This document shows, one piece after another, positions 40,223 to 49,946 of a DNA stretch of 64,000 bases. The position numbers and the translations under genes were made by a program. Under the pieces are notes generated by a model. That model ran no database searches. It was not told the DNA's origin and saw only the letters and a list, made by a program, of their open reading frames with translations. Numbering within the stretch: the stretch's first letter is position 1; each line of letters begins with the position of its first letter. The stretch comes from Bacteroidota bacterium. GTDB lineage: Bacteria > Bacteroidota > Ignavibacteria > Palsa-1295. The DNA is taken from NCBI GenBank assembly GCA_021324685.1, contig JAJPIQ010000028.1:1-64000 (forward strand). Direction: 5' to 3'.

Positions 40223-41191
40223 ATGCCATATTGCAATCCTGTTTATCCATACGATTTTCCCGATCCGTTCGTATTAAAGGTGGGGGGTGAGTATTGGGGA
40301 TATTGCACCGGTTTTCAATCGGACGGAGGTGTTTTTGGGATCATCCGTTCGAGCGACCTCGTCCATTGGCGCCCGGTCGCGAGCGCGATGCAGCCGGTCG
40401 ACAGAAACCTCCCATGCTATTGGGCGCCGGAAGTTACCGCCGAGCCCGATGGATCGTTCCTGCTCTATTACAGCGCCGGCAACGAAGAGACGATGACGAT
40501 TCGCGTCGCCAAAGCCGGCCGGCCGGAGGGACCGTTCCGGGACCTTGGGCTTACCCTCACCAAAGAACCCTTCGCGATCGATCCGCACGTCTTCCTCGAC
40601 GACGATGGCTCGCGTTATCTTTTTTATGCGACCGATTTTTTAACGCACACCCACGTCGGCACGGGTACGGCCGTGGATCGCATGCTCGATCCATTCCGGC
40701 TGGAAGGAAATCCGGAACCCGTCACGCGGGCCCGGTACGAATGGCAGGTGTACGATCCACAACGCGCTTCGAAAGGCGGCGTGAAATGGCATACCGTCGA
40801 GGGGCCGTTCGTCCTGAAACAGAATGGGAAGTATTATCAAATGTTCTCCGGCGGGAACTGGCAGAACCTCACCTATGGCGTGAGCTACGCCACCAGCGAA
40901 AAAATAAAACGGGGCGAAGAATGGACCCAGCATGCCGATGGGGCCACGATCCTTCCCATCCTGCGGACGATCCCCGGCAAAGTGGTGGGACCGGGACATA
41001 ACTCGGTCGTTCGCGGTCCGGACGACCGGCAGCGCTACTGCGTCTATCACATCTGGCACGAAAACAAACGGGCGATGTGCATTGACCGGCTCGATTTTGA
41101 AGGAGACGACCTCATCGTCCATGGCCCCACGACCTCCGAAGAACCCTCTCCGCTCGAATGGGCCGAGCTCGGAGAATCCGTACGCGCCTGA
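40223..41191 (+). CDS. Glycoside hydrolase family 43-like protein, no obvious signal peptide
   Basis: NPVYPYDFPDPFVLKVGGEYWGYCTG; CYWAPEVTAEPDGSFLLYYS; IDPHVFLDDDGSRYLFY; TVEGPFVLKQNGKYYQMFSGG. Confidence 0.88.
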   Translation: MPYCNPVYPYDFPDPFVLKVGGEYWGYCTGFQSDGGVFGIIRSSDLVHWRPVASAMQPVDRNLPCYWAPEVTAEPDGSFLLYYSAGNEETMTIRVAKAGRPEGPFRDLGLTLTKEPFAIDPHVFLDDDGSRYLFYATDFLTHTHVGTGTAVDRMLDPFRLEGNPEPVTRARYEWQVYDPQRASKGGVKWHTVEGPFVLKQNGKYYQMFSGGNWQNLTYGVSYATSEKIKRGEEWTQHADGATILPILRTIPGKVVGPGHNSVVRGPDDRQRYCVYHIWHENKRAMCIDRLDFEGDDLIVHGPTTSEEPSPLEWAELGESVRA

Positions 41192-41192
41192 C

Positions 41193-42596
41193 ATGGGAAC
41201 GATGGAAACGCAATCGAATTCCGCCTCGATGGTCTCGGCGCTTGCAGAGATCCCCATCGCTCCGAACGGCGTTCATCCCGCAACGCCGACCCATGCCCTT
41301 GCAACGAACGATCTGTTCGGGCCAGCTCCGGAGGCCTTCGTCTGGGCGAGTGGGATCGAAAATACGTTTGTCGTTCAGAGCCGGAAAGGCCACCGGCCGC
41401 TCGATGAATACGAGCTGATGGGCCATTACGCGCACTGGAAAAACGATCTTCGTCTCGCGAAAGAGATCGGGTTTCGCGCCCTCCGGTGGGGCGTGCCGTG
41501 GTATCGCGTCGAGCCGAAACCGAATACCTTCGATTGGTCCTGGACGGACGAAGTGATCCCGTATCTGGTGGAAGAACTTGGGATCGTTCCGATTGTCGAC
41601 CTGATGCACTACGGCTGCCCGCTATGGCTCGAAAAAGAGTTTGTCAATAAACAATATCCGGCCCTCGTCGCGCGGTATGCGGGCGCCTTTGCCGAACGAT
41701 ATCGTTCCCTCGTGCGGTATTACACGCCGCTCAATGAACCGGTCGTGAACGCGATCTGGTGTGGCAAGCGCGGCGTCTGGCCGCCCTACCTCAAAGGCGA
41801 CAGCGGCTATATTCGGATCATGCTGCAATTAGCACGCGGGATCCAGGATACGATCGATGCCATCCGCGCCGTCCAAACGAATGCGGTCATGGTCCATGTC
41901 GAAGCGACCGGCCTGAGCCGCGCCGCCAGCGAGGAAGTGAAAACGCTCGCGCTCGAAGATTCCCACAAGAACAATCTCTGTTTCGACCTGCTCACCGGAA
42001 AACTCATTCACGACCATCCTCTGACCTCGTGGCTCATCCGGAATGGCGTTTCGATCAATGAGGTCCGCGAGATCACCGCCCGCGGGCGCCCCTTCGATGT
42101 GCTCGGCCTCAACTTTTATCCACAATGGTCCACGCAGCAGCTCTATATCGACGCGCGCGGCAAGCTTGCCTATCGGGCGCACGAGCAGGACGGGGCCGGG
42201 TTCGGGACGATGATCCACGACCTTTATAATAGTTACCAGTGCCCGATCATGATCACGGAGACGAGCGCGTTCGGGTCCGACGATCTCCGCGCGAAATGGC
42301 TCGCGACATCGATCAGTACGGTGAAGGAACTCCGTGAAAAAGGCGTTCCGGTCCTCGGCTATACCTGGTTCCCACTCTTCACGATGATCGACTGGCGCTA
42401 TCGGTTCGGCCGCGGACCGAAAGAGCAATACCGCATGGAACTCGGACTCTTCAAACTCGGACATTCGGTCGACCGCATGGGCGAGGAAGGGACCGAACGC
42501 GACCGGTGGCACCCGACTCCGCTCATTGCGCGCTTTCAACAACTCATCGCCGACCCGGTCTCGGCGGTGGGAACGTTAAAAATGGCCGCCTCCTGA
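41193..42596 (+). CDS. Glycoside hydrolase family 1-like protein
   Basis: HYAHWKNDLRLAKEIGFRALRWGVPWYRVEP; YTPLNEPVVNAIWC; CPIMITETSAFG. Confidence 0.82.
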   Translation: MGTMETQSNSASMVSALAEIPIAPNGVHPATPTHALATNDLFGPAPEAFVWASGIENTFVVQSRKGHRPLDEYELMGHYAHWKNDLRLAKEIGFRALRWGVPWYRVEPKPNTFDWSWTDEVIPYLVEELGIVPIVDLMHYGCPLWLEKEFVNKQYPALVARYAGAFAERYRSLVRYYTPLNEPVVNAIWCGKRGVWPPYLKGDSGYIRIMLQLARGIQDTIDAIRAVQTNAVMVHVEATGLSRAASEEVKTLALEDSHKNNLCFDLLTGKLIHDHPLTSWLIRNGVSINEVREITARGRPFDVLGLNFYPQWSTQQLYIDARGKLAYRAHEQDGAGFGTMIHDLYNSYQCPIMITETSAFGSDDLRAKWLATSISTVKELREKGVPVLGYTWFPLFTMIDWRYRFGRGPKEQYRMELGLFKLGHSVDRMGEEGTERDRWHPTPLIARFQQLIADPVSAVGTLKMAAS

Positions 42597-42639
42597 CCGT
42601 TTTAAAATAACGCTGAATAAACAACCCTTTAAAGCACAA

Positions 42640-42662
42640 GGGGCACGCCTGTCGCGTGCCCC
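42640..42662. terminator. Hairpin between convergent genes, likely terminator
   Basis: GGGGCACGC-CTGTC-GCGTGCCCC perfect 9-bp stem. Confidence 0.75.
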
Positions 42663-42700
42663 TGAAACTGCATTCGTGCTTGGAAACCGGATGTGAGCGA

Positions 42701-44341
42701 TCACTCGCTGGGGACCCGTAGGGCGTAGAAGTGCGAATCGCCCTTGCTATCGACCACCGTAAGCCCGACGGCTTTACCTTCATTGGCCTTGATGATCTGT
42801 TCGAACGAACCGGCATCTTTCACTTTCTGGTGTGCCGCTTCGGTGATGACGGCATCGCGCCCCAGGCCACGATCGTACGCTTCCGAAGCCGGCTCGACGT
42901 TCGTGATGACGACGCCGTTCGAAACATGATAGTGGTCTTTGTCTTCGGCCGTCGCCGTGCGCACACTGATACCGATGTTATCCAGGGTCGCTGTCTGCTT
43001 CCCGGACTCGTCCTGTGCATTTTCCTGATCGCTCGAATTATCGGAGGAAGTATTTTCCGCAAGATCGGTGCGTGCTTTCAGCGTGACCGTCTTATCGAAC
43101 TCTTTGCCATCGCGCCAGATGTGGAGCGTGACATGGTCGCCCGCATGGTGCATTCCAATGATGCTCTGGAGCTCGTTGGACTCGTTCGTCTCCTGCCCAT
43201 TGACGGAAAGGATGACGTCATTTTCTTTGAGTCCCGCTTCCTCGCCGGCGCCGCCTTTTTGCACCTGGTCGACACGCACGCCGCGCGGACGGTCGAGTCC
43301 CAGCGCCTGCGCGACGGTCTGGTCGACGTTTGCGATCTGCACCCCAATGTAGCCGCGGTTGACCTTACCGTTCTTGATCAGGTCCATCGCCACTTCTTTG
43401 GCCATGTTGATCGGCACGGCAAACCCATAGCCCGCAAAGTATCCGGTCCCGGACGCGATCGCCGAGTTGATACCGATAACTTCGCCTTTGATGTCGAAGA
43501 GCCCGCCGCCGGAGTTACCGGGGTTGATCGCCGCATCGGTCTGGATAAAGTTCGCAATGCCGTAATGGCCCGCCTCTTTCTCATCGAAGATATTGAGCGG
43601 ACGGTGCAGCGAGGAAACAATTCCCTGCGTGACCGTCGATTCGAGGCCGAGCGGATTGCCGACCGCGAGTACGACCTGGCCGACCTGGAGATCGTCCGAA
43701 TTGCCGAGTGCCGCGACCGGAAGGTTCGTTGCGTCGATCTTGATCACGGCGATGTCCGTCGTCGGGTCGGTTCCCACCACATGCGCATCGAAGACGCGCT
43801 TATCGGTCATCTGGACCGTAACGCCGCCTTTTTTCGCGGCATCTTTCACGACGTGATTGTTCGTGAGGATATATCCATCGCTCGTGATGATAACGCCGGA
43901 CCCGATCCCCTCTTCAGGGCCCTGCTGGGGCTGCGGTAACTGGAAATGGAACGGCATATCGCCGCCGCCATTACCATTATCGTCATCGCCGCCACCGCCG
44001 CCGAAGAACCGCTCGAACGGGTTATCCTGATTTTTCGAAGCTTTCGGAGCTTCAGTCTTGACATTGATCTGTACGATCGTTGGCTGGACCGCTTTTGCGA
44101 TCGCGACGAACGAGTTGTTCAGTCCGGCCAGCGATTGGTCGTTCGGAAGGCTCGGAAGCGCACCACCCAGCGCAGGCTCGCTCGCGCCGAAGGCGACGTT
44201 CATCCCCTTCCAGCTACCGAAACCCGTCACTAACGTCGCCCCAAATACCAGCCCCAGAACCACTAAAAATACGGCTGCTAAACGCGGATGATCGCTCATG
44301 CGAAGATGACCGTTCACCCGAAATGGACGTTTTGTTAACAT
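42701..44341 (-). CDS. HtrA/Deg-family periplasmic serine protease with PDZ domains (alternative start 44299)
   Basis: GSGVIITSDGYILTNNHVVKDA; TDIAVIKIDA; QTDAAINPGNSGGGLFDIKGEVIGINSAI. Confidence 0.96.
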   Translation of the reverse strand: MLTKRPFRVNGHLRMSDHPRLAAVFLVVLGLVFGATLVTGFGSWKGMNVAFGASEPALGGALPSLPNDQSLAGLNNSFVAIAKAVQPTIVQINVKTEAPKASKNQDNPFERFFGGGGGDDDNGNGGGDMPFHFQLPQPQQGPEEGIGSGVIITSDGYILTNNHVVKDAAKKGGVTVQMTDKRVFDAHVVGTDPTTDIAVIKIDATNLPVAALGNSDDLQVGQVVLAVGNPLGLESTVTQGIVSSLHRPLNIFDEKEAGHYGIANFIQTDAAINPGNSGGGLFDIKGEVIGINSAIASGTGYFAGYGFAVPINMAKEVAMDLIKNGKVNRGYIGVQIANVDQTVAQALGLDRPRGVRVDQVQKGGAGEEAGLKENDVILSVNGQETNESNELQSIIGMHHAGDHVTLHIWRDGKEFDKTVTLKARTDLAENTSSDNSSDQENAQDESGKQTATLDNIGISVRTATAEDKDHYHVSNGVVITNVEPASEAYDRGLGRDAVITEAAHQKVKDAGSFEQIIKANEGKAVGLTVVDSKGDSHFYALRVPSE

Positions 44342-44750
44342 ATTCTATCGACTCCTTGGAAAAATTGTAGCCCAGCTTGAAAATGTGCCCGGGACAAAGG
44401 TCCGGACAGACTGAACCGGTGATTCTTAACGAATACCAGAAATCCTTGTTTCATCAATGAATTACCTAAAAAAATTCATTTGCAAGGCGTGTGCTAATTC
44501 CCTTCCTCGACGGCTGTTTTTAGGACATCACCTTCCATTATATCGCTTTACATTTTTAAATTCTCCGAATTTAAATTCTTCTCCTAATTTAAATTCAGCG
44601 TTCTGGAATTCGTTAGTTCCTCCTCATGGAGACTCCCGCTGGCCGGCCGTGGCATACCGGTTGCCCAAAATGTCTCGGATATAAGACATATCTGAGGATA
44701 TAACACCTATATCGTAACTATCATATCGCAACTATTTAATTGGAGGAATT

Positions 44751-45065
44751 ATGGCACGAACAATGAGAAGCCGTTCACGGAGCACGCGTTCAGGGAGCAC
44801 GCGCTCGCGTTCACCGCGGGGCCGTTCGCGGCGAACGTCCGGTTCAACGCTCTTCGGAATGCCGATGTGGCTTGGGCTTACGCTCAGCTGCGTAGGACTC
44901 GGTGGGCTTATTTTCGGACTCATGCAGATCGATAGCGTCAGCGACGCGGTCGAACCCGTCGTTCATGACGTCGGCGAGTTCTTCGGTCTGACGGAAGACG
45001 AAGGTATCGACACGTCGAACATCACGCACGATCGTACCTACAGCAACACCTCGATTCGGTCGTAA
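44751..45065 (+). CDS. Small Arg/Ser-repeat membrane protein of unknown function
   Basis: [32 protein letters not shown] followed by one hydrophobic segment. Confidence 0.6.
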   Translation: MARTMRSRSRSTRSGSTRSRSPRGRSRRTSGSTLFGMPMWLGLTLSCVGLGGLIFGLMQIDSVSDAVEPVVHDVGEFFGLTEDEGIDTSNITHDRTYSNTSIRS

Positions 45066-45091
45066 AGGTAAACACCTCGATCCGGTCGTAA
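45045..45091. repeat. Tandem duplication (26-bp period; 20/21 core match) spanning the stop codon of the upstream gene
   Basis: AACACCTCGATTCGGTCGTAA-AGGTA / AACACCTCGATCCGGTCGTAA. Confidence 0.9.
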
Positions 45092-45110
45092 CGACCGTCG
45101 AATACAGAAA

Positions 45111-46094
45111 GTGATCGAAGAGAAGAAATTCGAGGGACTCGAGTCTCTCGTGCTTTCGAATAGCGAGGCCGAGCTCGTCGTAACGACGAGCGTCGGCCCT
45201 CGCATTTTGTCGTACCGCCGGTCCTCCGGCGGAACGAATATTCTCGGCCTTCATCTGGAAGCAAAACAGGAGACCTCCCTCGGCACCTGGAGACCCTATG
45301 GCGGCCATCGGCTCTGGGCCGCGCCCGAAGAAATGCCGCGGACCTACTATCCGGACAACGCTCCCACCCAATTTGAAATTATCTCCGGGGGCTCAGTCCT
45401 CGTTGGGAACTCGGTCCTCGTTGGGAACTCGGTCCTCGTTGGGGACTCGGTCCTCGTTGGGGACTCGGTCCTCGTTGGGGACTCGGTCCTCGTTCGAGCT
45501 CCCGTCGAACGCGTGACCCATCTTCAGAAGGAAATGCGTATTACGCTCGGGCGAGGCACGCAGGTCACGATCGAACACGCGATCCGGAACTGCGGAACGT
45601 CCGCCGTCGAACTCGCACCGTGGTCGCTCACCATCCTCCGTTCCGGAGGGCGCGTGACGATCCCGCAGGAACCGTTCCAGTCGCACGACGAAAATCTCCT
45701 GCCTGCGCGGCCCGTCGTCCTCTGGCATTTTACCGATCTCACCGATCCACGTTTTCATCTGGGGAAAGAAGCGATCGCGCTCGACTGCGATCCGAACTCG
45801 ACCACGCCGCAAAAGATCGGCGTCCTGAACAAGCAGGGCTGGGCGGCCTATCGCTCGGAAGATCTGCTCTTCGTGAAAGAATTCGATTACACGGCCGGCG
45901 CGGCCTATCCCGATTACGGATGTAACTGCGAAGCCTATACCGACGGCGGCTTTTTAGAGCTCGAGTCGCTCGGACCCATGGAACGATTGCAGCCCGGCGA
46001 AGCCGCGACCCATCGCGAACGATGGCAGCTCTTCGATGTCACGGACACCACAGAGCAAGACCGCCCGCCCCGCTTCGCTGCGCTTTTTAAATAA
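45111..46094 (+). CDS. DUF4380/aldose-epimerase-like beta-sandwich protein with internal pentapeptide-like repeat insert (GTG start)
   Basis: TTSVGPRILSYRRSSGGTNILGLHLE; GGHRLWAAPEEMPRTYYPDNAPT. Confidence 0.7.
   Translation: MIEEKKFEGLESLVLSNSEAELVVTTSVGPRILSYRRSSGGTNILGLHLEAKQETSLGTWRPYGGHRLWAAPEEMPRTYYPDNAPTQFEIISGGSVLVGNSVLVGNSVLVGDSVLVGDSVLVGDSVLVRAPVERVTHLQKEMRITLGRGTQVTIEHAIRNCGTSAVELAPWSLTILRSGGRVTIPQEPFQSHDENLLPARPVVLWHFTDLTDPRFHLGKEAIALDCDPNSTTPQKIGVLNKQGWAAYRSEDLLFVKEFDYTAGAAYPDYGCNCEAYTDGGFLELESLGPMERLQPGEAATHRERWQLFDVTDTTEQDRPPRFAALFK
45392..45499 (+). repeat. In-frame 18-bp tandem repeat, about 6 copies, encoding SVLVG(N/D)
   Basis: CTCGGTCCTCGTTGGG(A/G)A units at 45392, 45410, 45428, 45446, 45464, 45482 (last incomplete). 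Confidence 0.95.
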
Positions 46095-46105
46095 AAAAGG
46101 CGCTT

Positions 46106-46134
46106 AAAAAAAAGCACGACCCCGGAGGCCGTGC
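46106..46134 (-). terminator. Intrinsic terminator downstream of ssb
   Basis: Minus strand GCACGGCC-TCCGG-GGTCGTGC followed by TTTTTTTT. Confidence 0.9.
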
Positions 46135-46197
46135 CTGCGACAAAGTTCCTTGTTACTCCGAACGTGTCCCTCGAGAATGAGGCACTCGGGGAAAATT

Positions 46198-46668
46198 TCA
46201 GAATGGAAGATCGTCCACCGGAGCTTCCTGCGGCTCGTAGTCGGGGGTCGCGACCGCCCCGGAGGCCGGCGCAGCTACGCGGCGCGGTTCTTCGCGATAG
46301 CCCGAGTTCGACGAACCGTTGCCCGCACCGGCGGTACGCTCCATCGTCATGACGGTCGAAGCTTCGACCTCGGTGACATATTTCTTGACGCCGTCCTTAT
46401 CGTCATAACTGCGGGTCCGAATGCGCCCTTCGACAAGGACGCGCTTGCCTTTCTTTATATTTTCGTTGCAATATTCGGCGAGCCAGCCCCAGGCGACGAT
46501 ATTGTGCCAGTCGGTCTGTTCCTGTTTCTGGCCGGAATTGCGGTCGGTCCAGGATTCCGTGGTCGCCAGCGTGAATGTTGCGACCGGCTTGCCCGAACCG
46601 GTATATCGTACTTCTGCGTCTTTTCCTGCATTACCGACCAATGTGGCGCGGTTGATACTAAATGCCAT
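46198..46668 (-). CDS. ssb: Single-stranded DNA-binding protein
   Basis: NRATLVGNAGKDAEVRYTGSGKPVATFTLATTESW; C-terminal acidic tip DDLPF. Confidence 0.97.
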   Translation of the reverse strand: MAFSINRATLVGNAGKDAEVRYTGSGKPVATFTLATTESWTDRNSGQKQEQTDWHNIVAWGWLAEYCNENIKKGKRVLVEGRIRTRSYDDKDGVKKYVTEVEASTVMTMERTAGAGNGSSNSGYREEPRRVAAPASGAVATPDYEPQEAPVDDLPF

Positions 46669-46884
46669 GATGATTCTCCTTAAAGATAGGTGCCTGTTTC
46701 AAATAGGTGCCTGTTAAAAAGTAAATAAATATACGACCAAAAAAGAGCCGCGCATAAAAACCGAAAGGGCGGCTTCCGTTGCCTTCCCGGCCGCTTTTAA
46801 TCCCGCCGTTTCGTCACTAATAAGGCCGGTCCGCAGCCATTAAAGTTGCCGCTTTCAGAAGCCGTCTGTAGCCGAAACGACCGA

Positions 46885-46930
46885 TTAACGCGCAATGACC
46901 TCCGGGGTTAACGCGCAATGACCTCCCGGC
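46885..46930. repeat. Tandem 23-bp duplication of the stop codon and last codons of the subtilase gene
   Basis: TTAACGCGCAATGACCTCCGGGG / TTAACGCGCAATGACCTCCCGGC. Confidence 0.92.
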
Positions 46931-49900
46931 GCAGGTGCTCACCCGCAACAAGGACATCGACCGTGTAAAATCCTGAGATCTCGGAGCCGGGTGTAAAATC
47001 GAACGTGCTCCCCGTTACCGCTCGCGCTTCGACGAGGCGGCCGATCGCATCGTAGACCGAGACCGTCGCCGGACCGTTTTCGTTCCACGAAATATGGAGC
47101 GTGTGCGAGAACGGGTTTGGGAACGCTTCCAGAGTCATCGCCGGAGCGTCCGTCCTCCCGACCGACGACGTCTGCTCCCACAGCGCCTGGGCATCGTCGA
47201 GCGTCTGGTAGAGTGCCTGCGGCGTTTCGCCCAGCGCGAAGAGGACCGTCATCACGACCGAGTCCTCCGAGCGGAGCGGCATATTTTTAATACCGAACAT
47301 ATGCGAAATATCCCCGGGCCCCGCATACGGGAAAAATTCCGTGAGGCCGGCCCATTTCTCCCACGTTGGGAACGAAGCGTAGGTATTGATATCGCCCTGC
47401 GAACCGTCGTTAATGATCGCATGGTAGTTGAAGGCCGCACCCGGAGGGAGCGGCGATAGGAGCCGCATGCCGATATAGGGATAGCCTTGTTCGAGGCGGT
47501 ACGTGAGCGCGGCTCGGTGCGCGCTATCCCATCGGGTCACGTTCACCGATCCCGAAAGCCCGACGTCCCAGTCGAGATAGAGCCCGGCCGCCGTCGAATC
47601 GCTCGCGTCGGGAACGTCCTGCCACGTCCCGTGCCGAAAGATATAGTTTGCAACAATGGCGTTCGCCGCGAGGCCTTCGCTAAACGCGTAGGCATTGCAC
47701 TGCGCCTGGACTCCGACCTCCTTGAAGGGGTCCGCAAGGCTGTCGGTGTACGACGCCGATAATTCCTGGACGGTATTGATGTGGTCCGTCGGCGAAACAT
47801 AATGCACCGGCACTTCCGGCGTCAGGTCCGTATTCGGGAAATTTGGATCGGACCCCTCGACGACATCGACGACGCGGTTGGAGTCCGCTCCGACCATGAG
47901 GCCGCCCTGGAACAACAGCGTTCGGCCATAGAGCGAGATCGAGGACGGAGCATTCCGCCACTGGAACCCCGAGCCTTCGCTGTTCTCGAGCACATCGTTG
48001 TATCCAATGCTGCCCATCGAGGAGAACGTGACCGTCAGATTGTTCTTGTTGAGATTGAGGTACGATGGATTGACGATAAAGCGAAGGTAATCGTAGTCCT
48101 GCGCATAGCCGACGGTCGAATCGTAGAAAAAGACCCGGATGAGGACCTCCGTATTCGCCGGAACGCTGTCGGCGACCGAGAGCCGGAACTGCGCCTGGTC
48201 GTTCGAAACGATCTGCATTTTCCCCGCCATGGAGTCGAACGGAACGATCGCCTGGTCGAGCGTGACATAGGGGCTGCCATTGACGACCTGCAGGCGCGCC
48301 CTCAGGTGCGGGAGTGGCTTTAAATAGTTACGGACGTACATCACGATGCCGCCCCGCTCGCCGGGAGCGAAATTGCCCGTGCCGAGGTCGTCATCGATGA
48401 CGAAACTTTCGAGCCGCGCGGAGAACGTGTTCGTGTCCGAAACGGCCGCGAGCGCATCGACCGTCCCGTGCCCGGAGAAAAAGAGCCGGGAACTATCGAC
48501 CCCGCCCGTCGGGAAGACGGTCGTGCGGACCTGCTCCATCGCCTGCCCCGCCGTCATCCACGGGAACCGTTGGCGCACCAGGGCGACCACGCCGGCGGCG
48601 TTCGGACAGGCCATGCTCGTCCCGCTCATCGTCGTGTACGAATTGCCGGGGACCGTGCTCAGCACGTTCCAGCCCGGCGCCGCGACGTCCACATGCGTAT
48701 TGTAATTCGATCCCGTCACGAGATTATTGTTCGCGTCCACCATGGCCACGGAGAGCACGTGTTGGTACGAGCCGGGATAGAATTCCTGGAAGGGATAATC
48801 ATTCCCAAAATTTCCGCACGCGGCGACGACGGCGCAGTCCTTGTCGTACGCATAATCGACCACGTCCTGCTCGGCCTGGGAGAACGTCGGGCCGCCCCAC
48901 GAACAATTGACGACCTTCGCCCGCATGTCCGCGGCGTAGATGATCGCCTGGAACCCGAAGAGGAGGTTTTCGCCCGGATCGTCGCTGATCTTGATCGGAA
49001 TAATGCGCGCGCCGAAGGCGACGCCGGCGATCCCTTTATTATTGTTCCCGACCGCGCCCAGGATCCCGGCCGTGTGCGTGCCGTGCGCCGAACTGCCCGG
49101 CATCGGGTTGTTGTCGGGGGAATTATTATCGGGCCCGGCGAAGTCCCAGCCGTGCCAGTCGTCGATGAAGCCGTTGCTGTCGTCGTCGATCCCGTTGATC
49201 CGTTTATCGATCCCCCTCGCGTCGACGCCGATCTCGCCCGGGTTCTGGTAGATCGCGCTCGCGAGGTCTTCGTGCGTCCAGTCCGTCCCGACGTCGGCAT
49301 CGGCGAGGAGCATCGTCGAATCGCAGCGGACGATGTCCCAGGCCTGGAAACAGTGCATGAGCGAAAGCGAAAATTGGGAACCGACATCCGGATCGTTCGG
49401 CGTGTAACAGGGACGGCGAACGTATTCCGGCTCCGCGCGCTCGATGAACGGGCTCTTGCGGAGGAGCTGGACCGCGCGCTCGTCCGAAATCGAGTCCGAG
49501 AACGAGAGCACGAACCAATGCGCGATCTTATACTCGGTCGCCCGAAGATCGGACTCGGCCGTCCCGATGGGAGCGATCGACTCCGTGGAACGAAAGAGCG
49601 CGGGGTTCGAACGCTCGCGGATCTCTTCGAAGGCGATGCTGTGCGTCGGAATGAACGGCCGAAGGCGAAGCCCGTGCAGGGCGCTGGGAACCGAAAGAAG
49701 GCTCCGAACGGTGCTGTCTGCCGCAAGCACGGCGGAAGCGATGTCCGTGTGGCTGAAGGAGGGATCGCCCGCCGGACGAACGCTCCGGAATGCAGCGCCC
49801 ATCGCGCTGTCCAGGCTGCCGTTTACCTGAACGAGTATCGTTCCGGGCCGCTCCCAGGACGAGAGCGACGCCTGGGCGTGGGCGCCCGGGACGAACGGTA

Positions 49901-49946
49901 ACGAGGCGAACGGTAAAAGGAAGATAACGAAGAGGAGCGACCGCAT
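46908..49946 (-). CDS. Subtilase (S8) with T9SS type-A-like C-terminal domain
   Basis: LADADVGTDWTHEDL; SAHGTHTAGILGAVGNN; SGTSMACPNAAGVVAL; C-terminus LEAFPNPFSHTLHISW...VSVYDAIGRLV. Confidence 0.95.
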   Translation of the reverse strand: MRSLLFVIFLLPFASLPFVPGAHAQASLSSWERPGTILVQVNGSLDSAMGAAFRSVRPAGDPSFSHTDIASAVLAADSTVRSLLSVPSALHGLRLRPFIPTHSIAFEEIRERSNPALFRSTESIAPIGTAESDLRATEYKIAHWFVLSFSDSISDERAVQLLRKSPFIERAEPEYVRRPCYTPNDPDVGSQFSLSLMHCFQAWDIVRCDSTMLLADADVGTDWTHEDLASAIYQNPGEIGVDARGIDKRINGIDDDSNGFIDDWHGWDFAGPDNNSPDNNPMPGSSAHGTHTAGILGAVGNNNKGIAGVAFGARIIPIKISDDPGENLLFGFQAIIYAADMRAKVVNCSWGGPTFSQAEQDVVDYAYDKDCAVVAACGNFGNDYPFQEFYPGSYQHVLSVAMVDANNNLVTGSNYNTHVDVAAPGWNVLSTVPGNSYTTMSGTSMACPNAAGVVALVRQRFPWMTAGQAMEQVRTTVFPTGGVDSSRLFFSGHGTVDALAAVSDTNTFSARLESFVIDDDLGTGNFAPGERGGIVMYVRNYLKPLPHLRARLQVVNGSPYVTLDQAIVPFDSMAGKMQIVSNDQAQFRLSVADSVPANTEVLIRVFFYDSTVGYAQDYDYLRFIVNPSYLNLNKNNLTVTFSSMGSIGYNDVLENSEGSGFQWRNAPSSISLYGRTLLFQGGLMVGADSNRVVDVVEGSDPNFPNTDLTPEVPVHYVSPTDHINTVQELSASYTDSLADPFKEVGVQAQCNAYAFSEGLAANAIVANYIFRHGTWQDVPDASDSTAAGLYLDWDVGLSGSVNVTRWDSAHRAALTYRLEQGYPYIGMRLLSPLPPGAAFNYHAIINDGSQGDINTYASFPTWEKWAGLTEFFPYAGPGDISHMFGIKNMPLRSEDSVVMTVLFALGETPQALYQTLDDAQALWEQTSSVGRTDAPAMTLEAFPNPFSHTLHISWNENGPATVSVYDAIGRLVEARAVTGSTFDFTPGSEISGFYTVDVLVAGEHLRREVIAR

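Noticed and set aside
42731-43939. 402-aa plus-strand ORF
   Set aside because: Antisense shadow of the htrA-family gene
45393-45812. Minus-strand ORF ending PNEDRVPNEDRVPNEDRV
   Set aside because: The repeat is the antisense reading of the 18-bp SVLVG array; the plus-strand protein is the supported gene
48468-49901. 477-aa plus-strand ORF
   Set aside because: Antisense to the convincing subtilase CDS 46908..49946; R/D-rich composition typical of shadow ORFs in GC-rich DNA
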